From the NCBI GenBank assembly GCA_900119535.1, contig FPJT01000011.1, positions 62,001 through 126,000 on the forward strand: a stretch of 64,000 bases of DNA, written 5' to 3'. Made by a program: the position numbers and the translations under genes. The DNA comes from Ruminococcus sp. XPD3002. GTDB lineage: Bacteria > Bacillota > Clostridia > Oscillospirales > Ruminococcaceae. Of this stretch, positions 1 to 8,016 are shown in pieces. The notes beneath the pieces are model-generated. The model did no database searches. It had not been told where the DNA came from and was given only the letters and a program-made list of their open reading frames with translations. How positions within the stretch are numbered: position 1 is the first letter of the stretch; each line of letters begins with the position of its first letter.

Positions 1-422
1 CTGAGGGAGTAGTTAGCACCGAGGGCAGAAAATGCCTTAAGGTGCTGGTCTATAGGACGGTCTCCGAGAGGACATCCGCCGGGCATCGAAACTCTTGCCT
101 TATTGAACTTGCCAAGGAGCGCTCCCAGGAAATAATAGGAAGCTCTCATTTTCCTTGCGGTCTCGTAGGGAACGCATGTGTTATTTATGGATGTAGGATC
201 TATTCTGTAGGCATCCTTGCCGATATTCTCGACTTTTGCGCCCATTTCCTCGAGTATCCTCAGGCTTATGGTAACATCGCTGATAGTCGGAACGTTCTCA
301 ACAATACAAGGCTCGTCCGACAGTATAACAGCAGGGAGTATGGCTACAGCGGCATTTTTTGCACCGCTGATGGTAACTTCACCATGAAGCCTTCTTCCGC
401 CTCTGATTATGAACTTATCCAA
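1..422 (-). CDS. murA: UDP-N-acetylglucosamine 1-carboxyvinyltransferase, N-terminal part
   Basis: MurA transfers enolpyruvate from PEP to UDP-GlcNAc, the first committed cytoplasmic step of peptidoglycan synthesis. Reading leftward from a TTG start gives about 140 residues before the window edge. The N-terminus has the family pattern: the ISGAKNA motif with Lys22 and Asn23, which contact substrate, and a PGGCPLGDRP loop with the catalytic Cys near residue 117. The TTG is chosen because GGAGAG lies about nine bases upstream and translation begins exactly where MurA proteins begin (DKFIIRGG). The rest of the gene lies outside the window. Many Firmicutes carry two MurA paralogues, and the fragment does not show which one this is. 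Confidence 0.93.
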   Translation of the reverse strand, partial: MDKFIIRGGRRLHGEVTISGAKNAAVAILPAVILSDEPCIVENVPTISDVTISLRILEEMGAKVENIGKDAYRIDPTSINNTCVPYETARKMRASYYFLGALLGKFNKARVSMPGGCPLGDRPIDQHLKAFSALGANYSL

Positions 423-516
423 AATGAATTCTCTCCTTATTTCACGGGATTTCTATTTTTTCCCGCTATTCTGTTGTCTACAAGCGGAAATCCCTCCGCC
501 TGCGTCAAGCTTTGGT

Positions 517-2064
517 TCATTCCGCAGCTGCTGTAGTCTCAGCCTCGGGAGTTTCAGACTCCGCAGCTGTAGTTTCCTCACTTTCAGCAGCTTCTGTTTC
601 TTCTGTATTTTCTGTTGTTTCAGCCTCGCTGTCGGCTGTGCTGTAATCGCTTATATACCAGCGTGGGGCTCTTCCGTCATAGTCCACTACCTTGACGGAT
701 TCGATTATAAGGTCCTCAACGGGCTTGTCTGCTGAATCGGTATCAACGTTCTGAGCATCAAAAACGATATCGAGTCCGTCGAATACCTGACCGAACAGCG
801 TATAGCTTCCGTCCAGCCATGGAGCTCCTCCGACTTCCGAGTATATCTTCTGAGCGTTCTCGCTGAACTTATATCCGTTTGCTGCAAGCTTCTCGAAGTC
901 GTCGGAAGTGTACTTTTCACCTGTTACGATGTAGAACTGACTTCCGTCGGTCGCAGTTCCCCCGCTGTTTGCGTAAGCAAGAGCGCCTGCTGCGTGGCAG
1001 AGATGCGGATCTGTACCGCCGTCGAACTCTCCGCCCCATACGGATTCGCCGCCTGTACCGTCGCCGTTGGGATCACCGCCCTGTATCATGAAATCCTTGA
1101 TAACGCGGTGGAATGTAAGACCGTCGTAATAGCCGCTTTCTGCAAGCTGGAGAAAGTTGTCAACGCCCTTTTCCGCATATTCGGGGAAAAGCTTGACCAT
1201 AACGTCTCCGCGGTCCTTTATCTTTATGTCTACTACCTTTTCGCCTTCCTCGGGAGCTGTGAAGTTGTTGAGGTCGACGTTTTCTATAGGTGCCTCTGTA
1301 GGAGGCTGATAGTTATAATCACTGAGATACCATTTAAGGTCCTCACCGTTATATTCGCTTACCTTTATGGATTCGATGATAACGGGAGTTGTGGGCATAT
1401 CATTTGAGCCTGTAGCTACATGCTGTATGTTGAAGATAACGTCCAGACCGTCGAATACCTGTCCGAAAACGGTATAGCTTCCGTCAAGCCACGGAGCACC
1501 GCCTGTCTTGGTGTATACGTCCAGTGCGGGACCTGAGATACCCATGCTTGAAAGAGACTCTGCATCGCATTCGGAGCCTGTTACAATGTAGAACTGGCTT
1601 CCGTCGGTCGCAGTTGAACCGCTGTTTGCGTAGGCAAGAGCGCCTGCGGCATGTATAAGGTGGGGATCTGTACCGCCGTCGAATTTACCGCCCCAGAATG
1701 ATTCGCCGCCTGTACCGTTTCCGAGGGGATCGCCGCCCTGTATCATGAAATCCTTGATAACACGGTGGAATGTGAGTCCGTCGTAGTAGCCTTTCTTAGC
1801 GAGCTCTACGAAGTTCTCAACGCCCTTTTCGGCGTATTCGGGGAACAGCCTTATCTTGACTGTACCGTAATCCTTGATATTCATTTCAATTATCGTATCG
1901 CCCTTTTGCGGAGCGGTGAAGTTCATTACCTCTGCGGTCTCGTTTTCACCTGCGGACTGGGATGTTTCCGAATTGCTGCTGTAACTTATTTCCTTTCCGC
2001 AGGACGTAAGTGAAGCAGCTGCAGCAGTCGCACAGAGAAGTGCAGCAAGTATTCTTTTGAACAT
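517..2064 (-). CDS. Lipoprotein with two tandem cyclophilin-type peptidyl-prolyl isomerase domains
   Basis: Predicted extracytoplasmic foldase of 515 residues. A signal peptide ends in the lipobox LTSC with Cys22, so it should be lipid-anchored. Two cyclophilin domains follow, about residues 50-240 and 265-455. Each has the core FHRVIKDFMIQGGDP (catalytic Arg101 and Arg319) and a DGSQFYIVTG strand. Both carry the same extra segment before YTVFGQVFDGLD, and the His usual in HVVFG is Tyr. Most bacterial cyclophilins have a single domain, so this is an internal duplication. The tail after residue 470 is a low-complexity Glu/Thr/Ala stretch. Isomerase activity is inferred from the conserved Arg and SQF residues. 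The next gene upstream encodes a divergent relative. Confidence 0.9.
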   Translation of the reverse strand: MFKRILAALLCATAAAASLTSCGKEISYSSNSETSQSAGENETAEVMNFTAPQKGDTIIEMNIKDYGTVKIRLFPEYAEKGVENFVELAKKGYYDGLTFHRVIKDFMIQGGDPLGNGTGGESFWGGKFDGGTDPHLIHAAGALAYANSGSTATDGSQFYIVTGSECDAESLSSMGISGPALDVYTKTGGAPWLDGSYTVFGQVFDGLDVIFNIQHVATGSNDMPTTPVIIESIKVSEYNGEDLKWYLSDYNYQPPTEAPIENVDLNNFTAPEEGEKVVDIKIKDRGDVMVKLFPEYAEKGVDNFLQLAESGYYDGLTFHRVIKDFMIQGGDPNGDGTGGESVWGGEFDGGTDPHLCHAAGALAYANSGGTATDGSQFYIVTGEKYTSDDFEKLAANGYKFSENAQKIYSEVGGAPWLDGSYTLFGQVFDGLDIVFDAQNVDTDSADKPVEDLIIESVKVVDYDGRAPRWYISDYSTADSEAETTENTEETEAAESEETTAAESETPEAETTAAAE

Positions 2065-2134
2065 AGTTTATTTACCCCCATTTTTACGCGAATGGTCGCG
2101 GAGTAGGTATTATACTGTTATTCTCAACCAATTC

Positions 2135-2162
2135 ATTATACAACAAAAAAATCCATTTGTAA
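2135..2162 (-). promoter_or_regulatory. Candidate promoter for the double-cyclophilin gene
   Basis: Leftward TTACAA (2157-2162), 16-bp spacer, TATAAT (2135-2140), about 70 bp ahead of the start codon. The -10 is perfect and the -35 imperfect. Confidence 0.5.
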
Positions 2163-2241
2163 ATAGTTTTCGCATATTTTTGGTCATAATCGGGAAAAGC
2201 GGGCAGGTTGAAAGCAGGGTTTTTCTTCATATTGCCGCAGA

Positions 2242-3039
2242 TTATGACTGTTTTTCCGATGTATAAGAATCTATTTTTACTGAATTTATCATTATGTCCT
2301 TGACCGGAAGCTTGTAAACGCCGTTGTTTTCGGTCTCAAGCTCTGAAAGCGCTTCTATTACCTCTATTCCCTCGTAGGTCTGACCGATAATGGTCATCTG
2401 CTGAGAAAAGTTCGGTATTCCGCCTTTTTCGATGAATGCATCGGCAAGCTCTTTCACCTGTGAGTTGTTGATGAGTTCGTTTTTCAGCTCGTCATCGAAC
2501 TCTATAGTGTTGAGCATTGCGAAGCGGCTTCCGTTGTAGTATTTACCGCCGCCTGTGAGTTTTTCCTTGAAGGTGCGCTTGAGCTCGGTGTTCATCATGC
2601 ATACAGCGCCTTTCAGCGGCCAGAGATCCTGACTCAGTTCACGCGGTATGCGCTCGTGAGAGGAATCTGCATCCTCGGGCATTGCGCCGTTCTTCTTGGG
2701 ACATCCTGCTGCGGAGTAGACTCCGCTTTCGGAATTGAACACGTAGGTACCGTCGTAGTATCCGCTTTCTGCAAGGTCGGTGAAGTTCTTTACCGCCAGC
2801 GGTGAATACTGAGGATAGAGTACAAAACGGAATTCTCCAAGAGTTGTATCGACTATAGCGATAGGATCGCCTTCCTTCGGAGCTTCAAGCTGTACAAGCT
2901 TTATCGTTTCGGGATCGATGTTGATAGACTGGTCATTCTTTGCACGTTCGGTCTGAAGGAACAGCAATACTACTGTAAGTATACCCATTACGAGCGTAAC
3001 TATAAGAATAAATTTCAGTATCCCGTTTGTTTTTTTCAT
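2242..3039 (-). CDS. Membrane-anchored divergent cyclophilin-like protein
   Basis: About 265 residues. A single N-terminal transmembrane segment (residues 8-28) would anchor an extracellular cyclophilin-fold domain. The domain is recognisable by GDPIAIVDTTLGEFRFVLYPQYSPLAVKNFTDLAESGYYDG and the ending IIGQTYEGIEVIEAL. The catalytic FHRV motif is replaced by YVFNSE and SQF by SRFAML, so key active-site residues are missing. It may be a binding or chaperone module, not an isomerase; that is inference. The ATG at 3039 is preferred over an upstream GTG because GGCGGTG sits six bases before it. It has its own promoter and is transcribed toward its double-domain relative. Confidence 0.8.
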   Translation of the reverse strand: MKKTNGILKFILIVTLVMGILTVVLLFLQTERAKNDQSINIDPETIKLVQLEAPKEGDPIAIVDTTLGEFRFVLYPQYSPLAVKNFTDLAESGYYDGTYVFNSESGVYSAAGCPKKNGAMPEDADSSHERIPRELSQDLWPLKGAVCMMNTELKRTFKEKLTGGGKYYNGSRFAMLNTIEFDDELKNELINNSQVKELADAFIEKGGIPNFSQQMTIIGQTYEGIEVIEALSELETENNGVYKLPVKDIMINSVKIDSYTSEKQS

Positions 3040-3093
3040 ATCGATCACCGCCTGTCAGATAAACTTTACCCTGTAAAAATCGCTAATACTATA

Positions 3094-3122
3094 ATTATAC
3101 ATTATTTATTAATATTTGTCAA
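3094..3122 (-). promoter_or_regulatory. Consensus promoter for the cyclophilin-like gene
   Basis: Leftward TTGACA (3117-3122), 17-bp spacer, TATAAT (3094-3099). Both hexamers are perfect. It is one of a divergent pair in the 3040-3381 gap. Confidence 0.85.
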
Positions 3123-3275
3123 CTTTTGTTTAAGCGGAGGTGTGATATCAGTTTAAGTTTTCACATGCATCTGACAAATGATCCCGAAAAAATGTATCCT
3201 CTGCGATATCTTCGGCGGGTTGGATTCCTCCTGCTATACCGGCAAAGTTAAACAGAACAAATTTTTCGTTTTTTA

Positions 3276-3304
3276 TTGACTTTGATGTTAAAATCGTTTA
3301 TACT
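3276..3304 (+). promoter_or_regulatory. Promoter for the DUF2726 gene
   Basis: Rightward TTGACT (3276-3281), 17-bp spacer, TATACT (3299-3304), about 78 bp before the TTG start at 3382. Confidence 0.75.
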
Positions 3305-3311
3305 TTAATTG

Positions 3312-3338
3312 CTGATATCCCTATGGATATCAGTATTT
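3312..3338 (+). terminator. Leader hairpin, possible attenuator
   Basis: CTGATATCC (3312-3320) and GGATATCAG (3325-3333) form a perfect 9-bp stem followed by TATTTTA. It begins almost at the expected transcription start of the promoter at 3276, so it would be the first structure made. Whether it terminates or only shields the 5' end is unknown. Confidence 0.35.
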
Positions 3339-3381
3339 TATCCACAATGCTATGCGGTGATACCGCGGAAAAGAGGCCTGC

Positions 3382-3855
3382 TTGAAAACCGATGAGATAC
3401 TTCTGCTTATTGCGGTTGTTTCGTTTATCATATTCGTCATATGGCTTGTACGGCGCAGAAAAGCTCCAGATATAACCAAGCTGTATGATCCTGTTCCTAT
3501 CCTTACAGACCGTGAGTTCGAGTTCTATGAACGCCTAAGACCTGTGGCGGAGGAGTTCGGACTTCAGATATTTACTAAAATACGTCTCGCCGATCTCATA
3601 GTCCCCAAACCAAAGGCGGAGAATCCCTTCTGGATGGAGTGCTTCAACAAGATTCGCTCAAAGCATATAGATTTCGCCCTCGCTGACGAAAATGCCGCCA
3701 TTGTCATGCTTATCGAGCTGGATGATTCCACCCATGACCGTCCCGACAGGGTGGAGCGTGACGATTTCGTAAATGCCGTTCTTGAAAACACCGGCTACAT
3801 ACTTATAAGGACTTACGGAGAGACCGATGAGATAGCAGAATTGCTCTCAGATTGA
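3382..3855 (+). CDS. Membrane-anchored DUF2726 protein
   Basis: 157 residues. A single N-terminal membrane helix (about residues 5-23) is followed by a positively charged stretch and a DUF2726-type domain. The domain is recognised by LTDREFEFYERLRPVAEE, then KHIDFALADENAAIVMLIELDDSTHDRPDRVERDDFVNAVLENTGYILIR. That Asp, Glu, Asp/Asp pattern resembles restriction-endonuclease-like folds, and nuclease activity has been proposed for the family; no function is established here. The start is TTG with AGAGG upstream. It is monocistronic between its own promoter and the promoter of the next gene. Confidence 0.8.
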   Translation: MKTDEILLLIAVVSFIIFVIWLVRRRKAPDITKLYDPVPILTDREFEFYERLRPVAEEFGLQIFTKIRLADLIVPKPKAENPFWMECFNKIRSKHIDFALADENAAIVMLIELDDSTHDRPDRVERDDFVNAVLENTGYILIRTYGETDEIAELLSD

Positions 3856-3892
3856 GAAAATCCGAGTTTTCGACACGGTAAGAAAATATTCC

Positions 3893-3921
3893 TTGACATA
3901 CAACATTTTTTGCTCTATATT
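3893..3921 (+). promoter_or_regulatory. Promoter for the Spo0A-like gene
   Basis: TTGACA (3893-3898), 17-bp spacer, TATATT (3916-3921), 45 bp before the TTG start at 3966. Confidence 0.75.
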
Positions 3922-3965
3922 AAAAATGTATAAAGTTTTTCTGGAATTTTTTCGGAGGTGTTAAG

Positions 3966-4673
3966 TTGAAAAAGAAGCTTCTCATAGGTGATACAATAGA
4001 CGGCTTCGGAAGCAGGATGGCTTCATGTTTTAACGGTATGGGAGCTGTGGCTTCTGTGTGCAGCAACAGATATTCCGAGTATCTGTCACGTCTTAAGAAC
4101 GACCATTATGATTGTATGATCTGTACTTCGATAAACACTGATACGGAGATGTATCCATTCATCAGATCGGTGAGAAGTGAATTTCCCGATATGCTGATAC
4201 TTGCTGCTTTATACGAAGTATCTGATGATTACTGCAAGGGACTTATCGATGCAGGTGCAGATAACTGTTTCAGACTTCCGTATTCCGTTACCGATATGTG
4301 TATATGGATCTGCGGGATGCTCGGTGAGGATACTGCCGAACTGCATCTGCCCGAGATATCAAGGATACTTGAAAAGAAAAAATTTCCTACCGATATGAAC
4401 GGCTTTTCATATCTTTGTACTGCTGCTGAGATATGTATCAGAAAACCGGATATGCTTGAAAGTATAACAGATAAGCTTTACAGCAGGATAGCTGATAAAA
4501 TGAATATTTCTGAAAAGCTTGTGGAACGTTCATTAAGGCACTATTCTTCCGCTTTGTTTGAAAAAGGACTGATACCTGTACTGTTTGATCAGGAGGTAGG
4601 ACAGGCACTTACTAACCGTGAGCTTATCGCTCTTACCTGTGATCTTTTATCAACGGCACTGGTATTGTATTGA
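3966..4673 (+). CDS. Spo0A C-terminal-domain regulator with degenerate receiver
   Basis: Predicted DNA-binding regulator of 235 residues. The C-terminal half (about 130-235) resembles the Spo0A effector domain: MNGFSYLCTAAEICI, then LYSRIADKMNISEKLVERSLRHYS, matching Spo0A's IAKKYNTT-RVERAIRH helix-turn-helix region. The first 120 residues resemble a CheY-like receiver but lack working residues. Asp9 remains, the phospho-acceptor Asp is replaced in YDCMICTSIN (Cys/Thr, residues 53-54), and the conserved Lys before Pro is Leu104. Phosphorylation control therefore looks lost. It is not Spo0A itself but a paralogue. The TTG start has CGGAGGTG upstream. No kinase or sporulation gene is adjacent. 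Confidence 0.85.
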   Translation: MKKKLLIGDTIDGFGSRMASCFNGMGAVASVCSNRYSEYLSRLKNDHYDCMICTSINTDTEMYPFIRSVRSEFPDMLILAALYEVSDDYCKGLIDAGADNCFRLPYSVTDMCIWICGMLGEDTAELHLPEISRILEKKKFPTDMNGFSYLCTAAEICIRKPDMLESITDKLYSRIADKMNISEKLVERSLRHYSSALFEKGLIPVLFDQEVGQALTNRELIALTCDLLSTALVLY

Positions 4674-4690
4674 TACATAACAGCAGTCAT

Positions 4691-5070
4691 TAAAAAAGGC
4701 TGTACAGTTAAGGACGGTACCCTTATAGAAGTTTTTACACGTGATATTGAGGGAAACCCTTTTGAAAAAGGGTTCCTCTGACGGAGGCGGTCCCCTCTGT
4801 CACTGCGTGACATCTCCCCGCACTGCGGGGAGTCACCCTCAAACTCCCTTCCTAAAACTTTCGCCTTAAATTTTCAGCCTGATATATCCCTTAAAAAATT
4901 GCTGCTTATCATACATAGCAGCAAAGGGATATATCAGGCTGAAAATTTGGAGCAAAAAGTCTTTGGAAAAGGGGTACGGGGGAAGAACCTTTCCTCAGAA
5001 AGGTTTGCCCCCGATAATTACATATAAAGCTGCTATATGAGTACAACCCTTAGCTGTACAGTCTTTTTTT
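4691..5070. repeat. Nested-hairpin repeat, copy A, sitting inside a bidirectional terminator
   Basis: The outer arms 4698-4720 and 5041-5063 pair imperfectly and are flanked by A7 on the left and T7 on the right, as in a bidirectional terminator for the two convergent neighbours. Between them lies a roughly 300-bp core shared, inverted, with copy B near 50.6-50.9 kb. The core has a perfect 25-bp stem (4868-4892 with 4924-4948), a hairpin around 4749-4776, another around 4792-4836 and a fourth around 4977-5013. Outer arms and the central loop differ between copies while the core is nearly identical. There is no ORF in it. Confidence 0.85.
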
Positions 5071-5692
5071 AATCTCTGAAGAATTCGCTTCGGTATTCGG
5101 TGACCGTCGCCTTGTCTCCGTAGCAGTCGATCTCTATATCGCCGTTATCCTGCAATGACAGTATCCTGAAGAACAGCAGTGAGTAGCTTACTGCATTTGT
5201 TATGATACTGAAATAGATTCGGATGCCCATTATATTTCCGAGCATACCGCCGAATATTATTCCGATGCATACTATTATCACAACTTCGAGAGCAGTCTTG
5301 TCGGGATCAAGCTGAAGGAATGTGAAGCAGACAAACCCCGAAAATGCTGCGTGTACTATCGCAAGTCCCAGTGAGAAGGGGCGATAGAAAGAATTGAATT
5401 CATATGCATTAAGTTCAAGGAACATCATGACCGCTTCAAGCAGTATGTATATTGAATAGCATACTTTCATCAGAGTTCTCATCCGGGCAGAAGTCGCTAT
5501 GCAGAATGCCGATATTGCAAGGGCTATGAATCCGCATACCTCGATGATATATGCGATAACTTCAAGAACATTGGAAAATCCCGAACCATCTTCGTATGTG
5601 TTATAGTAGAGAAGACAGGTGAGTCCGAAGAACAGGAACAGGATATTTCCCGTAAGACCAAGGTTGAACCCTGTTTTTAGTCTTTCATGCAT
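5069..5692 (-). CDS. Multi-spanning membrane protein of unknown function
   Basis: 207 residues with about six hydrophobic segments (roughly 12-30, 42-66, 72-92, 105-127, 136-158, 160-178) and a short charged C-terminal tail rich in Asp and Glu. I recognise no family. The start ATG follows AAGGAG by a normal distance. It lies 10 bp downstream of purD and is probably the last gene of that leftward transcript, ending in the terminator-repeat structure. Nothing in it points to a transport substrate or catalytic residue. Confidence 0.65.
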   Translation of the reverse strand: MHERLKTGFNLGLTGNILFLFFGLTCLLYYNTYEDGSGFSNVLEVIAYIIEVCGFIALAISAFCIATSARMRTLMKVCYSIYILLEAVMMFLELNAYEFNSFYRPFSLGLAIVHAAFSGFVCFTFLQLDPDKTALEVVIIVCIGIIFGGMLGNIMGIRIYFSIITNAVSYSLLFFRILSLQDNGDIEIDCYGDKATVTEYRSEFFRD

Positions 5693-5702
5693 ATAAGGCT
5701 CC

Positions 5703-6989
5703 TTATCCGAGAGCTTTCAGCGCTCTCTGTCCTATATCTTTTCTGAAATGTGCGCCTTCAAAGCTTATGGTGCTTACTCCCTTGTATGCGGTATCAAGAG
5801 CCTCCTGAAGAGTTTCACCCTTTGCTGTAACTCCGATAACTCTTCCGCCGTTTGTAAGGAATTCGCCGTTTTCGCCGAGCTTTGTACCAGCATGGTATAC
5901 GAAGCAGCCCTTTGTCTGTCCCTTGTCGTCAAATCCGTTCATTACTATGCCCTTCGGGTAGCTTTCGGGATATCCGCCGCTTGCCATGACTACGCATGCA
6001 CAGCTTCCCTTATGCCACTTGATATCCACCTTGTCAAGCTCGTGGTTGTATATAGCCTCGAATATCTCATAGAGGTCGGCATCAAGCATAGGGAGAACAA
6101 CCTGAGTCTCGGGATCGCCGAAACGGCAGTTGTATTCGATGACCTTTGGTCCCTTTGGTGTGAGCATGAGTCCGAAATAGAGGCATCCCTCAAATGTTCT
6201 GCCTTCGGCGTTCATAGCGTTCATAGTCGGGAGGAATATCTTCTCCATGCACTCCTTTGCTATGTCCTCTGTGTAGTATGGGTTAGGTGAAACTGTACCC
6301 ATACCGCCCGTATTGAGTCCCTTATCGCCGTCAAGAGCGCGCTTGTGGTCCATAGATGATATCATCGGAACCATAGTCTTTCCGTCTGTGAAGCTGAGCA
6401 CGGATACCTCGGGACCTGTAAGGAATTCCTCGATAACTATACGTGAACTGCTCTTGCCGAATTTCAGCTCGTCTATCATCTCGTGTACTGCCTTTACGGC
6501 TTCGTCCTCGTCCTGAGCGATGATAACGCCTTTTCCAAGTGCAAGACCGTCAGCCTTGATAACTGCGGGATAGCTGTTCTGCTTTTTCAGGTAAGCAATG
6601 GCGCTTTCGGAATCTGTGAAGACCTCGTAGAATGCTGTAGGGATATCGTACTTCTTCATGAGCTCTTTCGAGAATACCTTCGAGCCTTCGATTATAGCCG
6701 CATTTGCCTTTGGTCCGAATGTCATGAAGCCTTCCTTCTGAAGTGCATCCACCATTCCGAGTACAAGGGGATCATCGGGAGCAACAACTACCATATCAGG
6801 CTTAAGCTCCTTTGCAAGAGCAACAACTCCGTCAACATCGGTAGCACCTACGCTGAAACACTCGGCATACTTTGATATACCGCCGTTTCCGGGGGTGCAG
6901 TAAAGCTTTCCTACCTTCGGGCTCTCTGCAAGCTTCATGATAATGGCGTGTTCACGGCCGCCACCGCCGACTACTAATACGTTTTTCAT
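5703..6989 (-). CDS. purD: Phosphoribosylamine--glycine ligase (GAR synthetase)
   Basis: Joins phosphoribosylamine and glycine with ATP, step two of IMP synthesis, in the cytosol. At 428 residues it is full length for PurD. It starts with the signature MKNVLVVGGGGREHAI, continues with PDMVVVAPDDPLVLGMVD, and carries the ATP-grasp pattern AVIKADGLALGKGV, then EEFLTGPEVSVLSF and CRFGDPETQVVLP (metal and ATP ligands). RBS CAGGAGG sits about nine bases before the ATG. It is the downstream-most purine gene of the interrupted cluster; two unknown secreted or lipid-anchored proteins separate it from the AICAR formyltransferase. Confidence 0.97.
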   Translation of the reverse strand: MKNVLVVGGGGREHAIIMKLAESPKVGKLYCTPGNGGISKYAECFSVGATDVDGVVALAKELKPDMVVVAPDDPLVLGMVDALQKEGFMTFGPKANAAIIEGSKVFSKELMKKYDIPTAFYEVFTDSESAIAYLKKQNSYPAVIKADGLALGKGVIIAQDEDEAVKAVHEMIDELKFGKSSSRIVIEEFLTGPEVSVLSFTDGKTMVPMISSMDHKRALDGDKGLNTGGMGTVSPNPYYTEDIAKECMEKIFLPTMNAMNAEGRTFEGCLYFGLMLTPKGPKVIEYNCRFGDPETQVVLPMLDADLYEIFEAIYNHELDKVDIKWHKGSCACVVMASGGYPESYPKGIVMNGFDDKGQTKGCFVYHAGTKLGENGEFLTNGGRVIGVTAKGETLQEALDTAYKGVSTISFEGAHFRKDIGQRALKALG

Positions 6990-7017
6990 TGGGGTATTCC
7001 TCCTGTATGTGAAATAG

Positions 7018-7992
7018 TTATTGTGCCTTTACAGTTATTCCGTCAAGCATTTCGGCTGCATCAGCTTCGCCGATATCCTTCTGATAGACCGCACTGACTG
7101 CATAGGTGTATTTACCGCTGTCGAACCAGTAAAAGTCAAAACATTCGGGATGTTCGTTATTATTATATAAGTCGTATTCGTAACAGATGTGCTCACATTC
7201 CGAGCCGAACCTGTTCTGCTTGTCCCTTGTCAGGCCAGTGTATTTATCGGGATCTTCCATTAACGAATCGTATTTCTTGTCTGCAAGTTCCGAAGCAGGA
7301 CTGCCATTTTCCATTACCTTGACAGTGACCATAGGTATGTCGATATTATCGGGATCATCTGCTTCGGCATAGCGCTCCAGAATACTCAGGACGATACTTT
7401 TGTCCCCGAGGACTGCTTCTTCGGTTTTGTCGGTGCATCCGAATTTCGAGCCTGTATCGATGCTCAGCATCGCATAGTCATACACTGTGGGTTTGTCGGC
7501 AATATGGAAATCACCTGTATATTCCGCACTTTTTGCTATGGTATCCATTACCTTTCTGAACTTTTCAGCCTTTTTTTCATTGCATGAACTGTCGATACGA
7601 AGAAAGCGGGTGTCTGTTCCGAGTATGTATGAAAGTCCTACAGTGGGTTCATCTACGACATCGAACTCAGATGAACGAACCCAGCATGTATACTTACAGC
7701 CTTCGAGCTTTTTGGTCTCTCCGTCTGTTTCGTAATAGCTTAAGAATTTACCTGCCAGTTCGGGTGTGCAGTTATAGCTGTCGGTGCTGACAGTTATTTC
7801 CTCACCAAGATATGAGAAGTTGTATGAGGTCTCGTCACCTTCTATAAACTTTACACTCTTTGGTACGCTGAAGCTGTAGTCTCCGTTATCGTACTGAACT
7901 GTGGCTGTATTATTGTAGATGCTGAGGCTTTTGATAAGCGCTATGGCGGCGACCGCTGTTACAGCGCCTAATCCGATAATGAGTTTTTTCAT
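7018..7992 (-). CDS. Secreted or membrane-anchored protein of unknown function
   Basis: 324 residues. The N-terminal hydrophobic stretch KLIIGLGAVTAVAAIALIKSL would act as signal or anchor, with no lipobox Cys. The rest is soluble, acidic and Tyr/Asp-rich. It shares style with the next gene upstream: DNGDYSFSVPKSVKF here against TDNFSFSLSSEL there, a mid-protein SAEYTGD/SEYTGE, and a C-terminal end about 'LDGITVKAQ' against 'LMDNTTFK'. The two are probably diverged paralogues. No catalytic motif is visible. It is 24 bp from that gene and likely co-transcribed with it and purD. Confidence 0.65.
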   Translation of the reverse strand: MKKLIIGLGAVTAVAAIALIKSLSIYNNTATVQYDNGDYSFSVPKSVKFIEGDETSYNFSYLGEEITVSTDSYNCTPELAGKFLSYYETDGETKKLEGCKYTCWVRSSEFDVVDEPTVGLSYILGTDTRFLRIDSSCNEKKAEKFRKVMDTIAKSAEYTGDFHIADKPTVYDYAMLSIDTGSKFGCTDKTEEAVLGDKSIVLSILERYAEADDPDNIDIPMVTVKVMENGSPASELADKKYDSLMEDPDKYTGLTRDKQNRFGSECEHICYEYDLYNNNEHPECFDFYWFDSGKYTYAVSAVYQKDIGEADAAEMLDGITVKAQ

Positions 7993-8016
7993 TTTTCATC
8001 CTGTTATCTTATAGGT

